Source: Trichosporon coremiiforme (lineage: Eukaryota; Basidiomycota; Tremellomycetes; Trichosporonales; Trichosporonaceae). Taken from it: a DNA stretch of 64,000 nt. Location of the stretch: NCBI GenBank assembly GCA_039545355.1, contig BCJJ01000013.1, forward strand, positions 186,001 to 250,000, in the 5' to 3' direction. Positions 35,571 to 46,732 of this stretch are shown piece by piece; position 1 is the stretch's first letter; each line of letters opens with the position of its first letter. The translations under genes were made by a program, and so were the position numbers. Below the pieces are notes generated by a model. The model was not told where the DNA came from, searched no databases, and worked only from the letters and a program-made list of their open reading frames with translations.

Positions 35571-38500
35571 TTAATTGCCTTGGAGTAGGCGGAGAGCGAG
35601 CGCCTCCTCGTCCTCGATATCGGCTGCAGGCTTGGCCCTCTTGCTCTTCCGCTCGGGTTCCGGGGAAGGAGAGCGAGAGGGCGACGCCGACGGCGAACCG
35701 ATATACGCGGCGGGCGCGCCGTCGTCCGAGAAGTCGCCCTCGTCGTCCATGTACTCGCGCATCATCTGTGGTTAGCATACGCTCGCGCAGCTGGAATCGG
35801 GTCATGGTCATGGTCTCGGCCTGGCTGGGGATGTGACTGGGATGGGATGGGTGAAGGGAAGGGAAGGGACATGACCGGTGTGGCCGGGTATGTTCCGGCA
35901 ATGCAGTCAAGGAACCGGGAATGAACCGGGAATGAACCGGAAATGGAGCTGGACAGGCAGACTGGGAAAGAATCAACTGACAGCCAGCTCTCAGTGCCCA
36001 AGATGCTCTGCCCGCCGCACTCGCCCGGCGCAGCGCCAGATTAAGTTCCCCAAGTCAAAGACGTAAGGGAAGAGCATCCGAAAATGAACTGCTCGTTTTT
36101 CGTGACCGCCGCAGCTGCCAAATGAATGCGATAACGAGAGCACACTAGTACTACTCAGGGCTCGCGTTCATTAAATCAGGCGCGTACCCGGCCTGTGCGC
36201 TCCACTCCCAGCTCGGTCACTTGGTCGCCGAGTCCCCCCCCCTTTGCTTTTGCCGTGCTAGTCGCCGATGCCCCCTGTACCTGTACCGAGCTCCGTCGCC
36301 GTGCGGACTGGGCGAGTCACGGAGCGTGGGCAGTCACATGGCGAAACTGCTTGGCGACGCGACGAACTCGACGATTTAGGCTCCGAGAAGGAACCGAATG
36401 TCAAGCTCATTCTGGCAACGAGGCACCGACCGAACCACACCAACAGTGCGCAATGAACGAAAGGAACGCGCCAGGGCCAGGGCGGTGATTCCCATAACGC
36501 TTCTTCATGGTCATGTGCAGTCAACGTCGGGGAGAACACTGCCGCCTTCCCAAGAGTTGTTTCTGTGGCAGAACGTGCCTGCGGTAGAAGCTCGGGAGGC
36601 TCGACAGCGCCTTCGCTGGACCTGTGGGGAAGGCCACGACGTATGGCACAGCAAAACCCCACCCAACCCAAAACCAGACCGAAACTGAGACAAACATTGA
36701 GACCCAGAAACATGTACTCACCTCTCTCTCCCGCTCCTTGCGCTTGCGCTTGAGTTCTCTCCTCTTCTCGCGCGCGACCTGTCGGTCGATGACGTCGGCC
36801 TCCTTCATGCGCTCCTTCTCCTCCTCGAAGAACTTGCGGCGCGCCTCCTCACCACCGGCCTCCTCCTCCGCGCGCGCGCCCGCCTTGTAGAAGTCGCGCG
36901 CCGTGCCGTCGTCCTCGAACACGAGCTTTGTCGGTGCCGGGCGAGACTTGAGCACACCCTTCTTCGTCGAGGCCGCCTTCAGCTTGCGCTTCGACAGGTC
37001 CTCGGACGAAATAAGCGGCTCGGAAGGTCCAGCCTCTTCAGCGTCCGACTCCTCGCCGCCAGACAGGTCGTGGTTCACCCGCGCAAGCGTGAAGACGTCG
37101 TCGTCGCTGTCTTCCTCGTGCTCGACCATCTTGTTGTAGTGCTCCGAAAGCAGCGTCTGGTTCTTGCGCTCGAACATCTTGTCGTATTTCGTGCGTACCT
37201 TCTGGGACTGTCAGTTAATCACCACCACAACGCAACTCACCGGTGCCGTTCGTACTGGTCGCGATGAGTCGTCCGACTCGCTGCCGCTCTCCTGCTCGCT
37301 GCCCGACTCGGACTTGTCCGAGCCCTCCTCAGCCTCGTCCTCGTCCTCGCTCTCCTCCTCCTCAGACTCGTCCTCGTCGTCACCCTCGCTCTCCTCGCTG
37401 TCGCTAGCGAGCTTCTGGTGAATGACAATCGGGCCATCGTCCTTCTCCTCCTCCTCCTTCTTCTGACTGCCGCGAGACCGGTTCTTCCGTCCGGCACCGG
37501 CTCCGCCCTCCAGCAGCTTGATCTGCGGCGCTCCCGGCAGACCCATGCTCGCCGCGTATGCCTCGGCGGGCAGCTCGCTCAGCTTGAAGATGGACTTGTC
37601 CTTTTGGATGTGGACCGAGCGCATGTAAGAGATGAACGCCTGGTTGTCAGCTGAGCACTTCACAGAACACGCAGCGGAGAGAAGTTGTACTCACCCTCTG
37701 GCCGAGGTACTTGATCTCGGGCTCCTTGAACGCAAAGTTCTGCATCTGCTGCTCGAGGTTACCCATCTTGCTCTCCTTGATCTTGATCTTCTTGACCTCG
37801 ATGCCCTTCTCAGCCCAGCGCGCAAGCATGCCATCCTCCTCGGATGGGAGAAGAATGCAGAGGCCCTTGCCCTCGGACTGGTAACGCGCCGTTCGTCCGA
37901 CACGATGAATGTAGCTGTCGACGTCGTCGGGGCAGTCGAGCTGGACGACCCAGTCGACGGCGGGGAAGTCGAGACCACGCGCGGCAATGTCAGTACAGAT
38001 GAGCAGAGCCGAGTTAGAGCTGGAGAACTTGGCGAAAATCTCCATGCGCGTCGGCTGCTTCTGCTTGCCGTGTAGATGCATGAGCGGCAGACCGGGGTGC
38101 AGGCGGCGGAACGTCTCGAAGATGAAGCGCACCTGCTTGCCCGATGTCACGAACACGACACCCTTCATCTTCAGGTGTGTCTTGATGAAGCCCCACAGCG
38201 CGTCCAGCTTGCGCTCGAGCGGCACAACAGTGTAGAACTGCTCCAGGTTCGACGGCATGACGCCCTCCTCGCCCGGCTTGTTCGTGTTGATGTACAGCGG
38301 ATCGTGCAGCGAGAGCTTGGCCAGCGTTGCCAGGTCCTTGCTCTGCGTCGCGGAGAAGAGCAGCGTCTGTCGGCTCGCGTTGCTGCCACCGGGCGAGAAG
38401 TGCTTGACGATGGCGCGGAGCGCGGGCAGGAATCCCATGTCGAGCAGTCGGTCCGCCTCGTCGAGCACCAGCATCTTCAGTCCCGCGCTCTCAAATCCGA

Positions 38501-39188
38501 CCGTGCTGTCGAGATGCTGCAGGAGTCGTCCCGGCGTCGCGATCAGGATGTTCATGCGGCTGAGACGGTCACGCTCCTCTTTCAGCGGCTTTCCACCGAT
38601 GACGAGACCAGCCGAGAAGGTGTGATACATGCCGATCGAGCAAAGGGCGTTGAACGTCTGCATCGCGAGCTCTCGTGTCGGCGAGATGACGACAGCGCCG
38701 AGACCGTCCATCTGTCCCCACTTGTGCATGAAGAGCCGCTCGAGAATCGGGATGAGGAAGGCGAGAGTCTTGCCGGATCCGGTACGGGCAGAGCCCATGA
38801 TGTCTTGTCCCTTCAGTGCCGGCGGAATCGAGAGAGCTTGAATCGGTGTCGGGTTCACGAAGTGCGCCTTCTTCAGTCCTGTCAAGTCAGCTAACGGGCG
38901 CGATCGAACATCTACACACCTCGCAGTGTCGGCTGAGACAGAGGGAGCTGCTTGAACTCGGTGATCTCACTCGGAGCAACCTGAAAGTGTCAGCTATCTT
39001 CACGTCTGCTGCCACAGCTTAGCACTCACGTAGTTGTCGATCTTGGCCTGAAGCTCCCTCAGCTCGGCGTCGATCCTCTCACGCTTCGCCTTGTTCGTCT
39101 TGACGAGGGGCTTACCGCCGCCCTTTCCCTTGTCCTTTCCCTTCCCCTTGGCTCCATTCTGCCTGGAACTCTCTCCCTGGGGAGCCAT
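35571..39188 (-). CDS. DBP4: DEAD-box RNA helicase Dbp4 (Hca4)
   Basis: Nucleolar ATP-dependent helicase needed for U14 snoRNA release and 18S rRNA maturation. Exons 39188-39030, 38980-38920, 38878-37695, 37639-37241, 37201-36722 and 35765-35571 give 825 residues. Motifs: Q-motif NPTPIQ, motif [27 protein letters not shown] as VLDEAD, motif III SAT, and [11 protein letters not shown] Lys/Gly-rich N-terminus precedes them. The C-terminal half carries the family's acidic Glu/Asp/Ser tract and a basic coiled coil. The last intron is 956 nt, far above the local norm; the final exon ([16 protein letters not shown]...) is joined on phase and style. CACGTG lies 117 bp upstream. Confidence 0.93.
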
Positions 39189-39795
39189 CGCGGTGTGTGA
39201 TGCGTGTAGGTTGCTCGAGGGCCGATATCTGGGGAAGACCGAAATCAAAATAACGAGTTCAGGAGGATGCCCGAGATCCAAGATTTCAAAATCGTGACGC
39301 AGGTCACGTGCTAGCGGTGGCGAAAGTGGAGGCTCTTCTGAGTTCGAATCCTGGTGATGGAACTTTATCCGCGACAGAGTCTGGCGTCCTCCCGTTCCTT
39401 CATGCAGTACGACGTGCAGGATGAGAGGTTGTCTCGCATCTGGAGAGCCTGGATCCGTCATCTTGCCACTATCGCCTACTTCCTGACTGTGACCGGGAGA
39501 GATCGCAGGCCATCAAGCTCTAGGTGTGCGAACGCCGACAAGAGCCCCAGTAACTGCTCGTCACCTTTAGTGCGCGCCTCGCCATGCGAGTTAGTCGCAC
39601 TGTCTATCGACCGCAAGAGGAGAGAGTGATTGACAGAAGTGTACTCTCCGCTTTCTCCATTACTCCTTCTGTCGCCACGACTACCTTCAACTCTGTCCGT
39701 TGACCACACTTCACCGCTGATGTTGCTCTATTTGGCCGGTCATCTCGGGTATCTTGCACCAGCCTACCCTATAGCGCCACCCCCGCCTCCTCAGT
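39189..39795. promoter_or_regulatory. DBP4 promoter and flank of zinc-finger copy A
   Basis: CACGTG at 39305-39310, 117 bp before the DBP4 ATG. The part beyond about 39640 may contain the lost 5' end of zinc-finger copy A. Confidence 0.45.
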
Positions 39796-40440
39796 TCTAC
39801 TGCCAACCTTTGCAACCGTGTCTTCCTCAGCCCGGACAACATCCAACGGCACCTCCGCTCGCGCACTCACCGCGGCACCGACACACCCTGTCCCTTCTGC
39901 AGCCGCGGGTTCTCGACAGTGACCGGTCTCATTCACCATCTCGAACAGGGCTCGTGCCTGCCCCCGTGCCCCGCAGATCAACCGCGAAGAGATCTTCCGG
40001 ATCATGAAGCAGCGCGAACCGAACGTCTACGTTACGAACCTACTCCTGACGTATGAGTCCTCATCGTTCACGAACCCCCAACCAGTCCTGGATCGACCAG
40101 GCGTGGCACTGTTACTTCTGTAACCCCGAATTCGGTTCCAAACACTCGCTTGACCAGCACCTCAGTTCGTCCATCCGTGAGTTTCATCCCGTTGTCGGAG
40201 CCACCTAACGACGTCGTCACCTGAGGCCCTCGTACGCTGTCTGTGCGGAGGCTTAGACTACGGCGGCGGACCAGCCACAGTGGCCACGCACTGACGTCCA
40301 GACCAGCAGAACCTGTACCACTGTCCCAACCGCCGCACGTGTAGCAAACAGTTCAAGACGCTGACCGCGGCCGTAAACCACCTTGAGAGCTAGCGCTGCG
40401 GCTTCATGACCTTCAACTACGTGCAGCGCACAATGCATGG
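39796..40440 (+). pseudogene. C2H2 zinc-finger family, copy A (broken)
   Basis: Remnant of the same gene as 40830-41437. In three frames one can read CNRVFLSPDNIQRHLRSRTH, CPFCSRGFSTVTGLIHHLEQ, INREEIFRIMKQ with YVTNLL, WHCYFCNPEFGSKHSLDQHL and, after a GTGAGT donor at 40177 in the conserved intron position, YHCPNRRTCSKQFKTLTA with AVNHLES-stop-RCGFM. It is broken by an extra base near 39810, a frame change near 39970 and a TAG at 40391. Known fungal proteins of this type end HLES-x-CGFM. Start not found. Confidence 0.75.
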
Positions 40441-40829
40441 TTGATCGGCAGTGACCGCCGTCTCACGCTTTGAGCCCGCAGAGCCCTGCCACCCGGCACC
40501 CGGCCACTGGACCCACTTGGTCTCTGACCATTCAGAATAAGCATGTGTGTTGTATGCATAGGCCGAAGAGCTGCCGTGTATGTATGAGAGCGACGGAGCT
40601 TGCCGTGAGAACAATAAGAAACGCAGAGGCGCATTCCGCGCACTGTGCTAGAGGCTTGTGGTGCGCGGCAGTGAGGCGGCGGTGGCGTTTCGCAGCCTAA
40701 CATCGAGCGAGAGATCGCGCTCCTCGAGATGATCTCCGTATTTCTCTTGCTGATTTTCTCGTCCTACTTTGTGTTCATCGCTCACAACAACACCAATAGC
40801 TGAAGGCGGCAATAGCGATTGGTAGCGCC
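40441..40829. other. Spacer between zinc-finger copies A and B
   Basis: No gene seen; presumably the promoter of copy B. Confidence 0.4.
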
Positions 40830-41437
40830 ATGTCCATCTCGCACATCGATACGCGCTGGGTCAAGGAACCCAAGATGTTCGACGAAGAGCTGCCCCGACC
40901 GACGTTCCACTGCGCGTTATGTGACCACTCGTTCGAATCAATCGAGACTCTGCGGCAACACTTCCGTTCTCACCGTCAACTGGGACAGAGTCTTGCTTGT
41001 CCCTTCTGCTCTCGGACCTATGCCACGGCTTCCGGTGTCATATACCACCTCGAGCAAGGCGCGTGTCCCTCGGCGTCAAACGTCAACTCACGGGGGCTTC
41101 TCAAGAGCCTGAAAGGGGTCAATGCCGACGGATACATCACGAATCTCCTTGCGGCACTACAGCCCGCAGTGCTCCGCGTTATGTACGCAGCAAGGCAAGA
41201 CATGTTCCGCTGCAAGACCTGCGGGCTCGAGGTGACGGCACCGGATATCGTGAAGCGGCACATCCAGGCGGAGCGTGAGTTCCCTTCCCTACTAAAGCTA
41301 CAGGGAGAGGGAAAGAACTGACAGGATCAGACAAAGATCAGAAGTACCGCTGCCCGGACGTTGGCCAGTGTGACCGCGTGTTCAGCAATCTGTCTGGAGC
41401 TGTGGCCCATCTCGAGAGTGGGAGCTGCGGGTTTTGA
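40830..41437 (+). CDS. C2H2 zinc-finger protein, copy B (open)
   Basis: Exons 40830-41274 and 41325-41437 give 185 residues. Fingers: CALCDHSFESIETLRQHFRSH (C2H2), CPFCSRTYATASGVIYHLEQ-GAC (C2HC), CKTCGLEVTAPDIVKRH, and after the intron CPDVGQCDRVFSNLSGAVAH-LESGSC. Belongs to a fungal multi-finger family whose members have a HLEsgsC finger and then NRexI...ItNLL; presumably nucleic-acid binding, role unknown. It stops at CGF-TGA where relatives continue CGFM; another frame just after reads FEPVLQ and GGRALKV, so the tail may have been lost by a frameshift. Best preserved of four copies in this window. Confidence 0.65.
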
Positions 41438-42240
41438 GCCCGTTCTGCAAGCGCAAAGCAGCACTTACGGCGCTATGGGCGGCCGAGCTCTCAAGGTTCC
41501 AGTCTAAGCCTCCCGACTCTATGATTGGACTTGAGTGTGGAAGCAACTGTCGGGCTGGGCACCCAGCGCCTGGACATGAGCTCGCCCTCACCGACACCTG
41601 CAGGCCTCCCACCGCTGAGAAAGAGGCTTACCGCTGGGTGCCCCATGGAGTTCAGCAAACACTGCTCCCACATCTATCGGGGAAAGAAGCTGCGCTCTTC
41701 GACAGGGAACCCGCAGGAGCATACCTGGGACGATGTCCCTCCCTGGCGAAGAAGACAGTCATGAGCCCCGCTGGGTCTTCCATGTTGCCGTGAGAATTAT
41801 GTGCTTGTAATGCTGCAATCGCGGCAGGACCTACTCAGTGACATGGGAGGGCAGTGGAGCTGTCAATAGTCTTGCTGCGAACAGACTTCCTTCGTATTCA
41901 ACCCACTCCGCCGAAATAAAAGCGCCGACATAAGCCCCACATATGCCGCTACATTTTCCAGGCCGCCCTGCCTGTGCGCATCATCTCCCGATTGTTGCCT
42001 GGGCCACTTTTTCCCTCTCAGTGTATGCAAACTTTGATCACTTACCTGAAACAAACGAGAAGAAGACTTGCCAGAAGATGTCGAAGAAATCAGAAACGCT
42101 ACGATGGACAGGGGGTGCGATTGGGCGGGAAGATCGGGCCGAGTTTCCCGACGTATCCGGTTCGACCAGCTGTTCCATCTTCGGTTCTTATTACTCTTCC
42201 TCCCTCCCCCATAACTCTCCCGCGACCTCATCTTGCAACC
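41438..42240. other. Spacer between zinc-finger copies B and C
   Basis: Begins with the probable frameshifted tail of copy B (to about 41507). The rest shows nothing recognisable; CT-rich just before 42241. Confidence 0.4.
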
Positions 42241-42905
42241 ATGCCTACTAAACTCTCAGCCCAAGCATGGATGAAACAGTGGTGACAGAAATATCGTCAT
42301 TCTCGCTCTAAGAGCCCGAGTTCTACAACCCTCTTCACCCAGCGCACTTTAAAGTGTTTCAGCTGCCAGCGCGTTTTTTCGACACTAAACGACTTTTGTC
42401 AACACCTCCGCTCTCGCGCGCATATCCAGCGGGGCATTCAGTGCTTCTACTGCGATGACTACTTCCCCACAGCCGTTGGCATCGCGCACCACCTCGAGAC
42501 GGGCGCGTGCCCGGCCCGCATGCCTCGAGCTATGACACGAAGGAGATCTGCGAGCTCATGAAGACTATGGATCCGAAGGGGTGCGTCACTAACGTCGTGC
42601 AGTGGGTCGAGCCCGCCGTGGTACCGAAGGATTAGCATGACACCCAGTTGTACTCGTGCACCGCTTGCAAGTACCAGTACAGCACGTCCGAGGAGGGCGA
42701 TGCGGCACCTTGACGTCGCTCGTGAGTTCGCCAGAGAGGGGAAGCGTTGACAGGATACAGACAAGTGGTACCACTGCCCCAGCACTTATCAGTGCAACAG
42801 GTAGTACACACGTCTCGCTAAAAAGATGCAGTTGCCCATTTCGAGAGCGGGACTTTTGGGTACACGCCGTTCGCTTGCATCCGGATCAACCTGAGGAGCT
42901 CTAGG
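42241..42905 (+). pseudogene. C2H2 zinc-finger family, copy C (broken)
   Basis: Starts MPTKLSAQAWMKQW and meets TGA at 42283; the same frame goes on to CFSCQRVFSTLNDFCQHLRS and CFYCDDYFPTAVGIAHHLET-GAC. A frameshift near 42515 leads to KEICELMKTMDPKGCVTNVV, then TAG after VVPKD, CTACKYQYSTSEEGD, a GTGAGT...TTGACAG intron at the family position, DTDKWYHCPSTYQCNR-stop, and a shifted AVAHFESGTFGYTPF. Same gene order of fingers as copy B, with the last Cys lost. Confidence 0.75.
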
Positions 42906-43783
42906 GGTATGCGTCGCGCTCCAGCCTCAAAATCAACCTATGGTGGACTATCATTTGCCAAACGCTGTTCTTCGACCGAACAGCCTGAAGATAGGAAGGA
43001 GATTCTTCGATATCTGTGTGTAGCGGCCTGCCTGCACCGGCACGAGGACAGCGTATCAGTAACTAGAGCGGTCTGCAAGAGAGAGACTGCAGCTAAAGGA
43101 CGCCAAACATCCGCGGCCATCGGCCTGAGACGATCCGCGACGAGGGTTACACGAGACGGGGCGACCACACAAACCGAGGATTACGTTCGAAGACGAAGAT
43201 GAAAAGTGAAGAGACACTGTCACTGGAAAAGACCGACAAAATGCGCCTTGAGAGCGCGAATGCGAGAAGCTTCGCAGTTCCGACGAGCAGGCATCGACGC
43301 CTCGGAACCGGGCACCTAGTACGAAGAGCGGAACGGTGAACATTGCCCGTATTTCTGGGTGGACGAGTGTGTACACATGCTCCTGACCAGAAATGCGCGC
43401 ATAGTTCATTAATGAAGGCAGTGACTCAGTAGACTCTTGCATGTACGTAATTTGAATCCTCATGGCATGTCATGCAATGTCCCCGATCCTTTTCTTCGTC
43501 ATGTTCTGTCTTCTGTATTCATTGTGAGACTTGGCAACCAACCGAGCCGAAGGCGTCCTACGCCTCGCATTTCGCATTCAGCGACGCATCTCGGATTCTC
43601 GGCTCCAGATATCGGACATACCCGACGATCGCCCAAGCTCGGCAACTTCGAAACCCGTATCTGACATCGCCCACTTGTCCTATGTTGGCCCGCATCAGGC
43701 CCTTTGGTCGTGGGACTGTCCTCTTCTCGCTGTCACCTCCGTTCTCGACGCTCTCAAGGTTCTCCTCCGCAACGCCCCCGAGC
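42906..43783. other. Intergenic before the Nudix gene
   Basis: No gene or domain recognised in about 880 bp. Confidence 0.4.
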
Positions 43784-44875
43784 ATGCCGCACTACCCTTC
43801 CTTGGCCGCGGGGCACAAGCCGACCGAGCCGCGCCCAAGTTCAAGGTGTGTCTTCTCCCCTTCTCCAGCTAGGTTGACATTGAGGTTTAGCTGACATCAG
43901 CGTACTCCTGCTCTCCCCGACGAACCAGATCTTGCTCCTGCACCGCGTCAAGACGTCTTCCGCGTTTCCGTCAGCGCACGTCTTCCCCGGCGGCACGGTG
44001 AGCGAGTTCCACGAGGAGTCCGTCCCCCCTCCCGGCGACCCGAAACGACACTGGGACAGCGAGGCGTACCGATTCGCAGCGATTCGGGAGACATTCGAGG
44101 AGAGCGGTATCCTACTGGCGAAGCCGAAGGGGAAACAAAGCGAAACTACCCTCCTCCAGCTCGATGAAAAGACGAGGTCGAGAGGACGCAAGGCGACGCA
44201 CGCGGACCAGGTCAGATTTACGGAATGGTTGGACAAGGTCAGCGGCGTGCCGGATCTAGGTGCGTCCAAGTTCCGTATCCGAGAGAGAGCTGACAAGCAG
44301 AGGGCCTCGTCCCGTTCACGCGCTGGATCACACCGCCTGGCGCGCCGATCAAGAAACGCTTCTCGGTGCAAATGTACGTGTACATGCTGCCTCTCGGCCA
44401 GCCGACACCGGATACGGCGCACGACGGTGGCCTGGAGCACACTGAGGCAGAGTGGGCCGACGTGGGGGAGTGGGTGCGGCGCGCGCAATCAGGCGAAGTG
44501 ATGCTGTACGAGCCGCAAGCGTTCCCCTTGCACGTCATGGCGCCGTTCTTCCCCCAGGGGCCCAACCGGGATTATGCGGAGGAGCGCAAGAACTTGCTCG
44601 AGTTCATCCACCGCGTACCGACCGGCGACTCGGGACACTGGACGACGCAGATCCCGTGGAAAGACAAGGTCATGTGTCCCTATGTCGAGGGACAGGTCGA
44701 AGACGGGCGTATGATTATCTCCTGCGAGCATCCCGGCCCCGAGATCGGAGACGAGGAGCGGAGGGGGGGCTGCGCCGACCGTATGGTTATGATCAACACG
44801 TGGACGGAGAATCCGCGCAACGCTGAGATGGTCCTGAGGAAGTGCGCAAAGTACAAGCCTGTCTCGAAGCTCTAG
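43784..44875 (+). CDS. NUDT19-like Nudix hydrolase with PTS1
   Basis: Probable peroxisomal CoA or acyl-CoA diphosphatase. Exons 43784-43845, 43901-44259 and 44301-44875 give 331 residues. It opens with SVLLLSPTNQILLLHRVK and HVFPGGTVSEF; the Nudix box is interrupted by a family-typical insert and closes RFAAIRETFEESGIL, with the metal-binding REtfEE residues intact. WITPPGAPIKKRFSVQMYVY follows. The last three residues are SKL, a canonical peroxisomal targeting signal, as in mammalian NUDT19. Convergent with NOB1, 128 bp apart. The start was set because only this ATG reaches exon 2 in phase. Substrate is inferred. Confidence 0.88.
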
Positions 44876-45003
44876 CAGGATTGCTCTGTGCGGGAAAGCG
44901 AAAGAATAGGTAGATGTCATAGATCTCGAAAGTTATCCACTATCCAGGTTACAGCTATGGTACACTTGAAGTCTAATCTACTAGCGCGTAGCGCGCGGGG
45001 GGT

Positions 45004-46383
45004 TTATCGGCGCTTCTTGCGCTCGTTGGGGTTCTTCCTGCCATGCCCAATGACGGGCATGCCGCGCGTGTCTGTCCTGCCCTTTCCGCTCATGCCGACC
45101 GAGATGATCTCGGGCGTCCAGTCCGGGTCCATCCAGGAGGACGCGTCTCCGCGCGCAATCTTCTTCTCCTCCTTCTCCCTCTGCCTGTTCTGCTTCCTGA
45201 CAGCGTCCTGCCACTCGGCCTGGTCCTCTCTCAGGATGAGGCCAGAGCCAGCCTTCTGCTGACCCTTAGCTCGGCCGGGTTTGGGGTCGGGGATCGAGTA
45301 CTTAGTCCCGCGGAGATGGTACTGGAATCCCTTCTTGAGGTGGATCGTCTGCTTGCCCGTGGCAGCCGAGGTCGTGACGGTCGTGCGCATGAGGGTTGCG
45401 TTTCCGCACGACGGACAGAAACGCTTAGAAGAATCCTTGCACAGCTTGAAGCAGGCGTGGCAGCGGAGCACCCACGAGCGGACCTTGGAGATACGCTTGC
45501 CGCCCTCGCCCACCAGGCCCAGACCCATGCCGAGGAGAACGTTCTGGACAGCGTAGTCGCCCGTCATACACGCCGCCGCGAGAGGAGCGGCAGCAGCACG
45601 CGCGTCGTCAGGCAGAAGGCCGAGATCCTTCGATCGGTGAGCCTTCACGTTTGAGGGAGTAATCCACTCGCCGTCGTCTGAGTCGTCGGCGGCGGCAGCA
45701 GCCTTGGACTGCTCCTGCGTCGGCTCCGGGGTCGGCTCGGCAGCGAGTTCTGGCGAGGCGGCAGCGGCGGGCTCGGACGCTTCAGGCTTGTCCTCAGTCG
45801 TGAGGCCCTCAATGCCCTTGGCCACCTCTTCCGTGTCGCCCTCCTTCTCCTCCCTGTCCTCAGCCACATCCTCAGCCGTGACCTCGACCTCTTCCTCGTC
45901 ATCGGCAATCTTCTCCTTGGGCTCGTCCTTCTGTCCCGCGAGCGGCGGGAGCTTCTGCCCAGGGGCAGTACGTATCCTTCCAGTTCCGTTAACAACTGCC
46001 TCGTACTGGTACGTGAGCGCGACGACGCTCATGTCGGTAGCCGAGAGCACGGCGTAGTCTCCGCTCTTCTTCGCAAAAGCAGTCACGGCAGCCATGGCGT
46101 CTGCGCGCGGCGCCTCGACCTTGACGTCGATCTGGAGCTTGAGGCGCTCCCAATGCTCGCGCGCTTTCGGGTCGCGCAGCTCGGCGAGCACGCCCGGCGT
46201 CGTGTGGAATTGCGCGGCCAGGTGGCGCAGCGGTGCCAGACTCAGGAGCGGGCCCGCGTCGAGGACAAGGTGTTGGATTGTCGGCTTGTCGGTGCTCGAA
46301 GAGGCGGTAACATTGCCGTTCGTAGTTTCGGTAGGCTTGTCGCTGGCCGCCTTGGCGGCGGCGCTGTACGAGAATGTTGCCAT
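45004..46383 (-). CDS. NOB1: 20S pre-rRNA endonuclease Nob1
   Basis: Cuts site D of 20S pre-rRNA to make mature 18S rRNA in cytoplasmic pre-40S particles. Intronless, 459 residues. PIN domain (about 35-135): HLVLDAGPLLSL with the catalytic Asp, FHTTPGVLAELRD, and KKSGDYAVLSATDMSVVALTY. A long acidic Glu/Asp/Ala linker (about 140-260) follows. Zinc ribbon CHACFKLC...CPSCG (about 305-330), KGFQYHLRGTKYSIPDPKPG, and a basic end HGRKNPNERKKRR complete the family architecture. Two CACGTG sites lie 96 and 172 bp upstream, shared with LEU2. Confidence 0.95.
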   Translation of the reverse strand: MATFSYSAAAKAASDKPTETTNGNVTASSSTDKPTIQHLVLDAGPLLSLAPLRHLAAQFHTTPGVLAELRDPKAREHWERLKLQIDVKVEAPRADAMAAVTAFAKKSGDYAVLSATDMSVVALTYQYEAVVNGTGRIRTAPGQKLPPLAGQKDEPKEKIADDEEEVEVTAEDVAEDREEKEGDTEEVAKGIEGLTTEDKPEASEPAAAASPELAAEPTPEPTQEQSKAAAAADDSDDGEWITPSNVKAHRSKDLGLLPDDARAAAAPLAAACMTGDYAVQNVLLGMGLGLVGEGGKRISKVRSWVLRCHACFKLCKDSSKRFCPSCGNATLMRTTVTTSAATGKQTIHLKKGFQYHLRGTKYSIPDPKPGRAKGQQKAGSGLILREDQAEWQDAVRKQNRQREKEEKKIARGDASSWMDPDWTPEIISVGMSGKGRTDTRGMPVIGHGRKNPNERKKRR

Positions 46384-46732
46384 GATGGTGTGTTGTTACT
46401 AATGCATCTCGATTGCGGTCTCCGGAACATTTCTGGCGGCGACGACGGTGGACTGCTCTGACGACAGAAATCTTTGGTCACGTGAGCGGACAGCGCCGGG
46501 ACCTCCACACTTCAACGCGTGGAATTATGTAAGAAGAGACCATCGGCCGAAGACCACGTGCTCACCCAGGAGAGATGTCCACGTCGGCCGACGCGACCCG
46601 AAAGCTGCATTCAAGCGAGTCGATTGCCCGCTGTGCCGCTACGTTGACCCGCCGACAGCCCGGTCATTGCCTCATAAAGTACGCGACTTTCCTCGTCACC
46701 GCTTCCCTCCAACTTTCAACACACTCATCAAC
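46384..46732. promoter_or_regulatory. Bidirectional promoter NOB1 / LEU2
   Basis: 349 bp between divergent ATGs with two CACGTG sites (46479-46484 and 46555-46560). No clear Leu3-type CCGG-N4-CCGG element was seen. Confidence 0.55.

Noticed and set aside
38076..38894. Plus-strand 272-codon frame over DBP4
   Set aside because: Antisense to the helicase core; no family features.
39313..39360. tRNA-like boxes (TGGCGAAAGTGG and GAGTTCGAATCC)
   Set aside because: The A- and B-box look-alikes are only about 25 bases apart, too close for an anticodon arm, and the T-stem does not pair.
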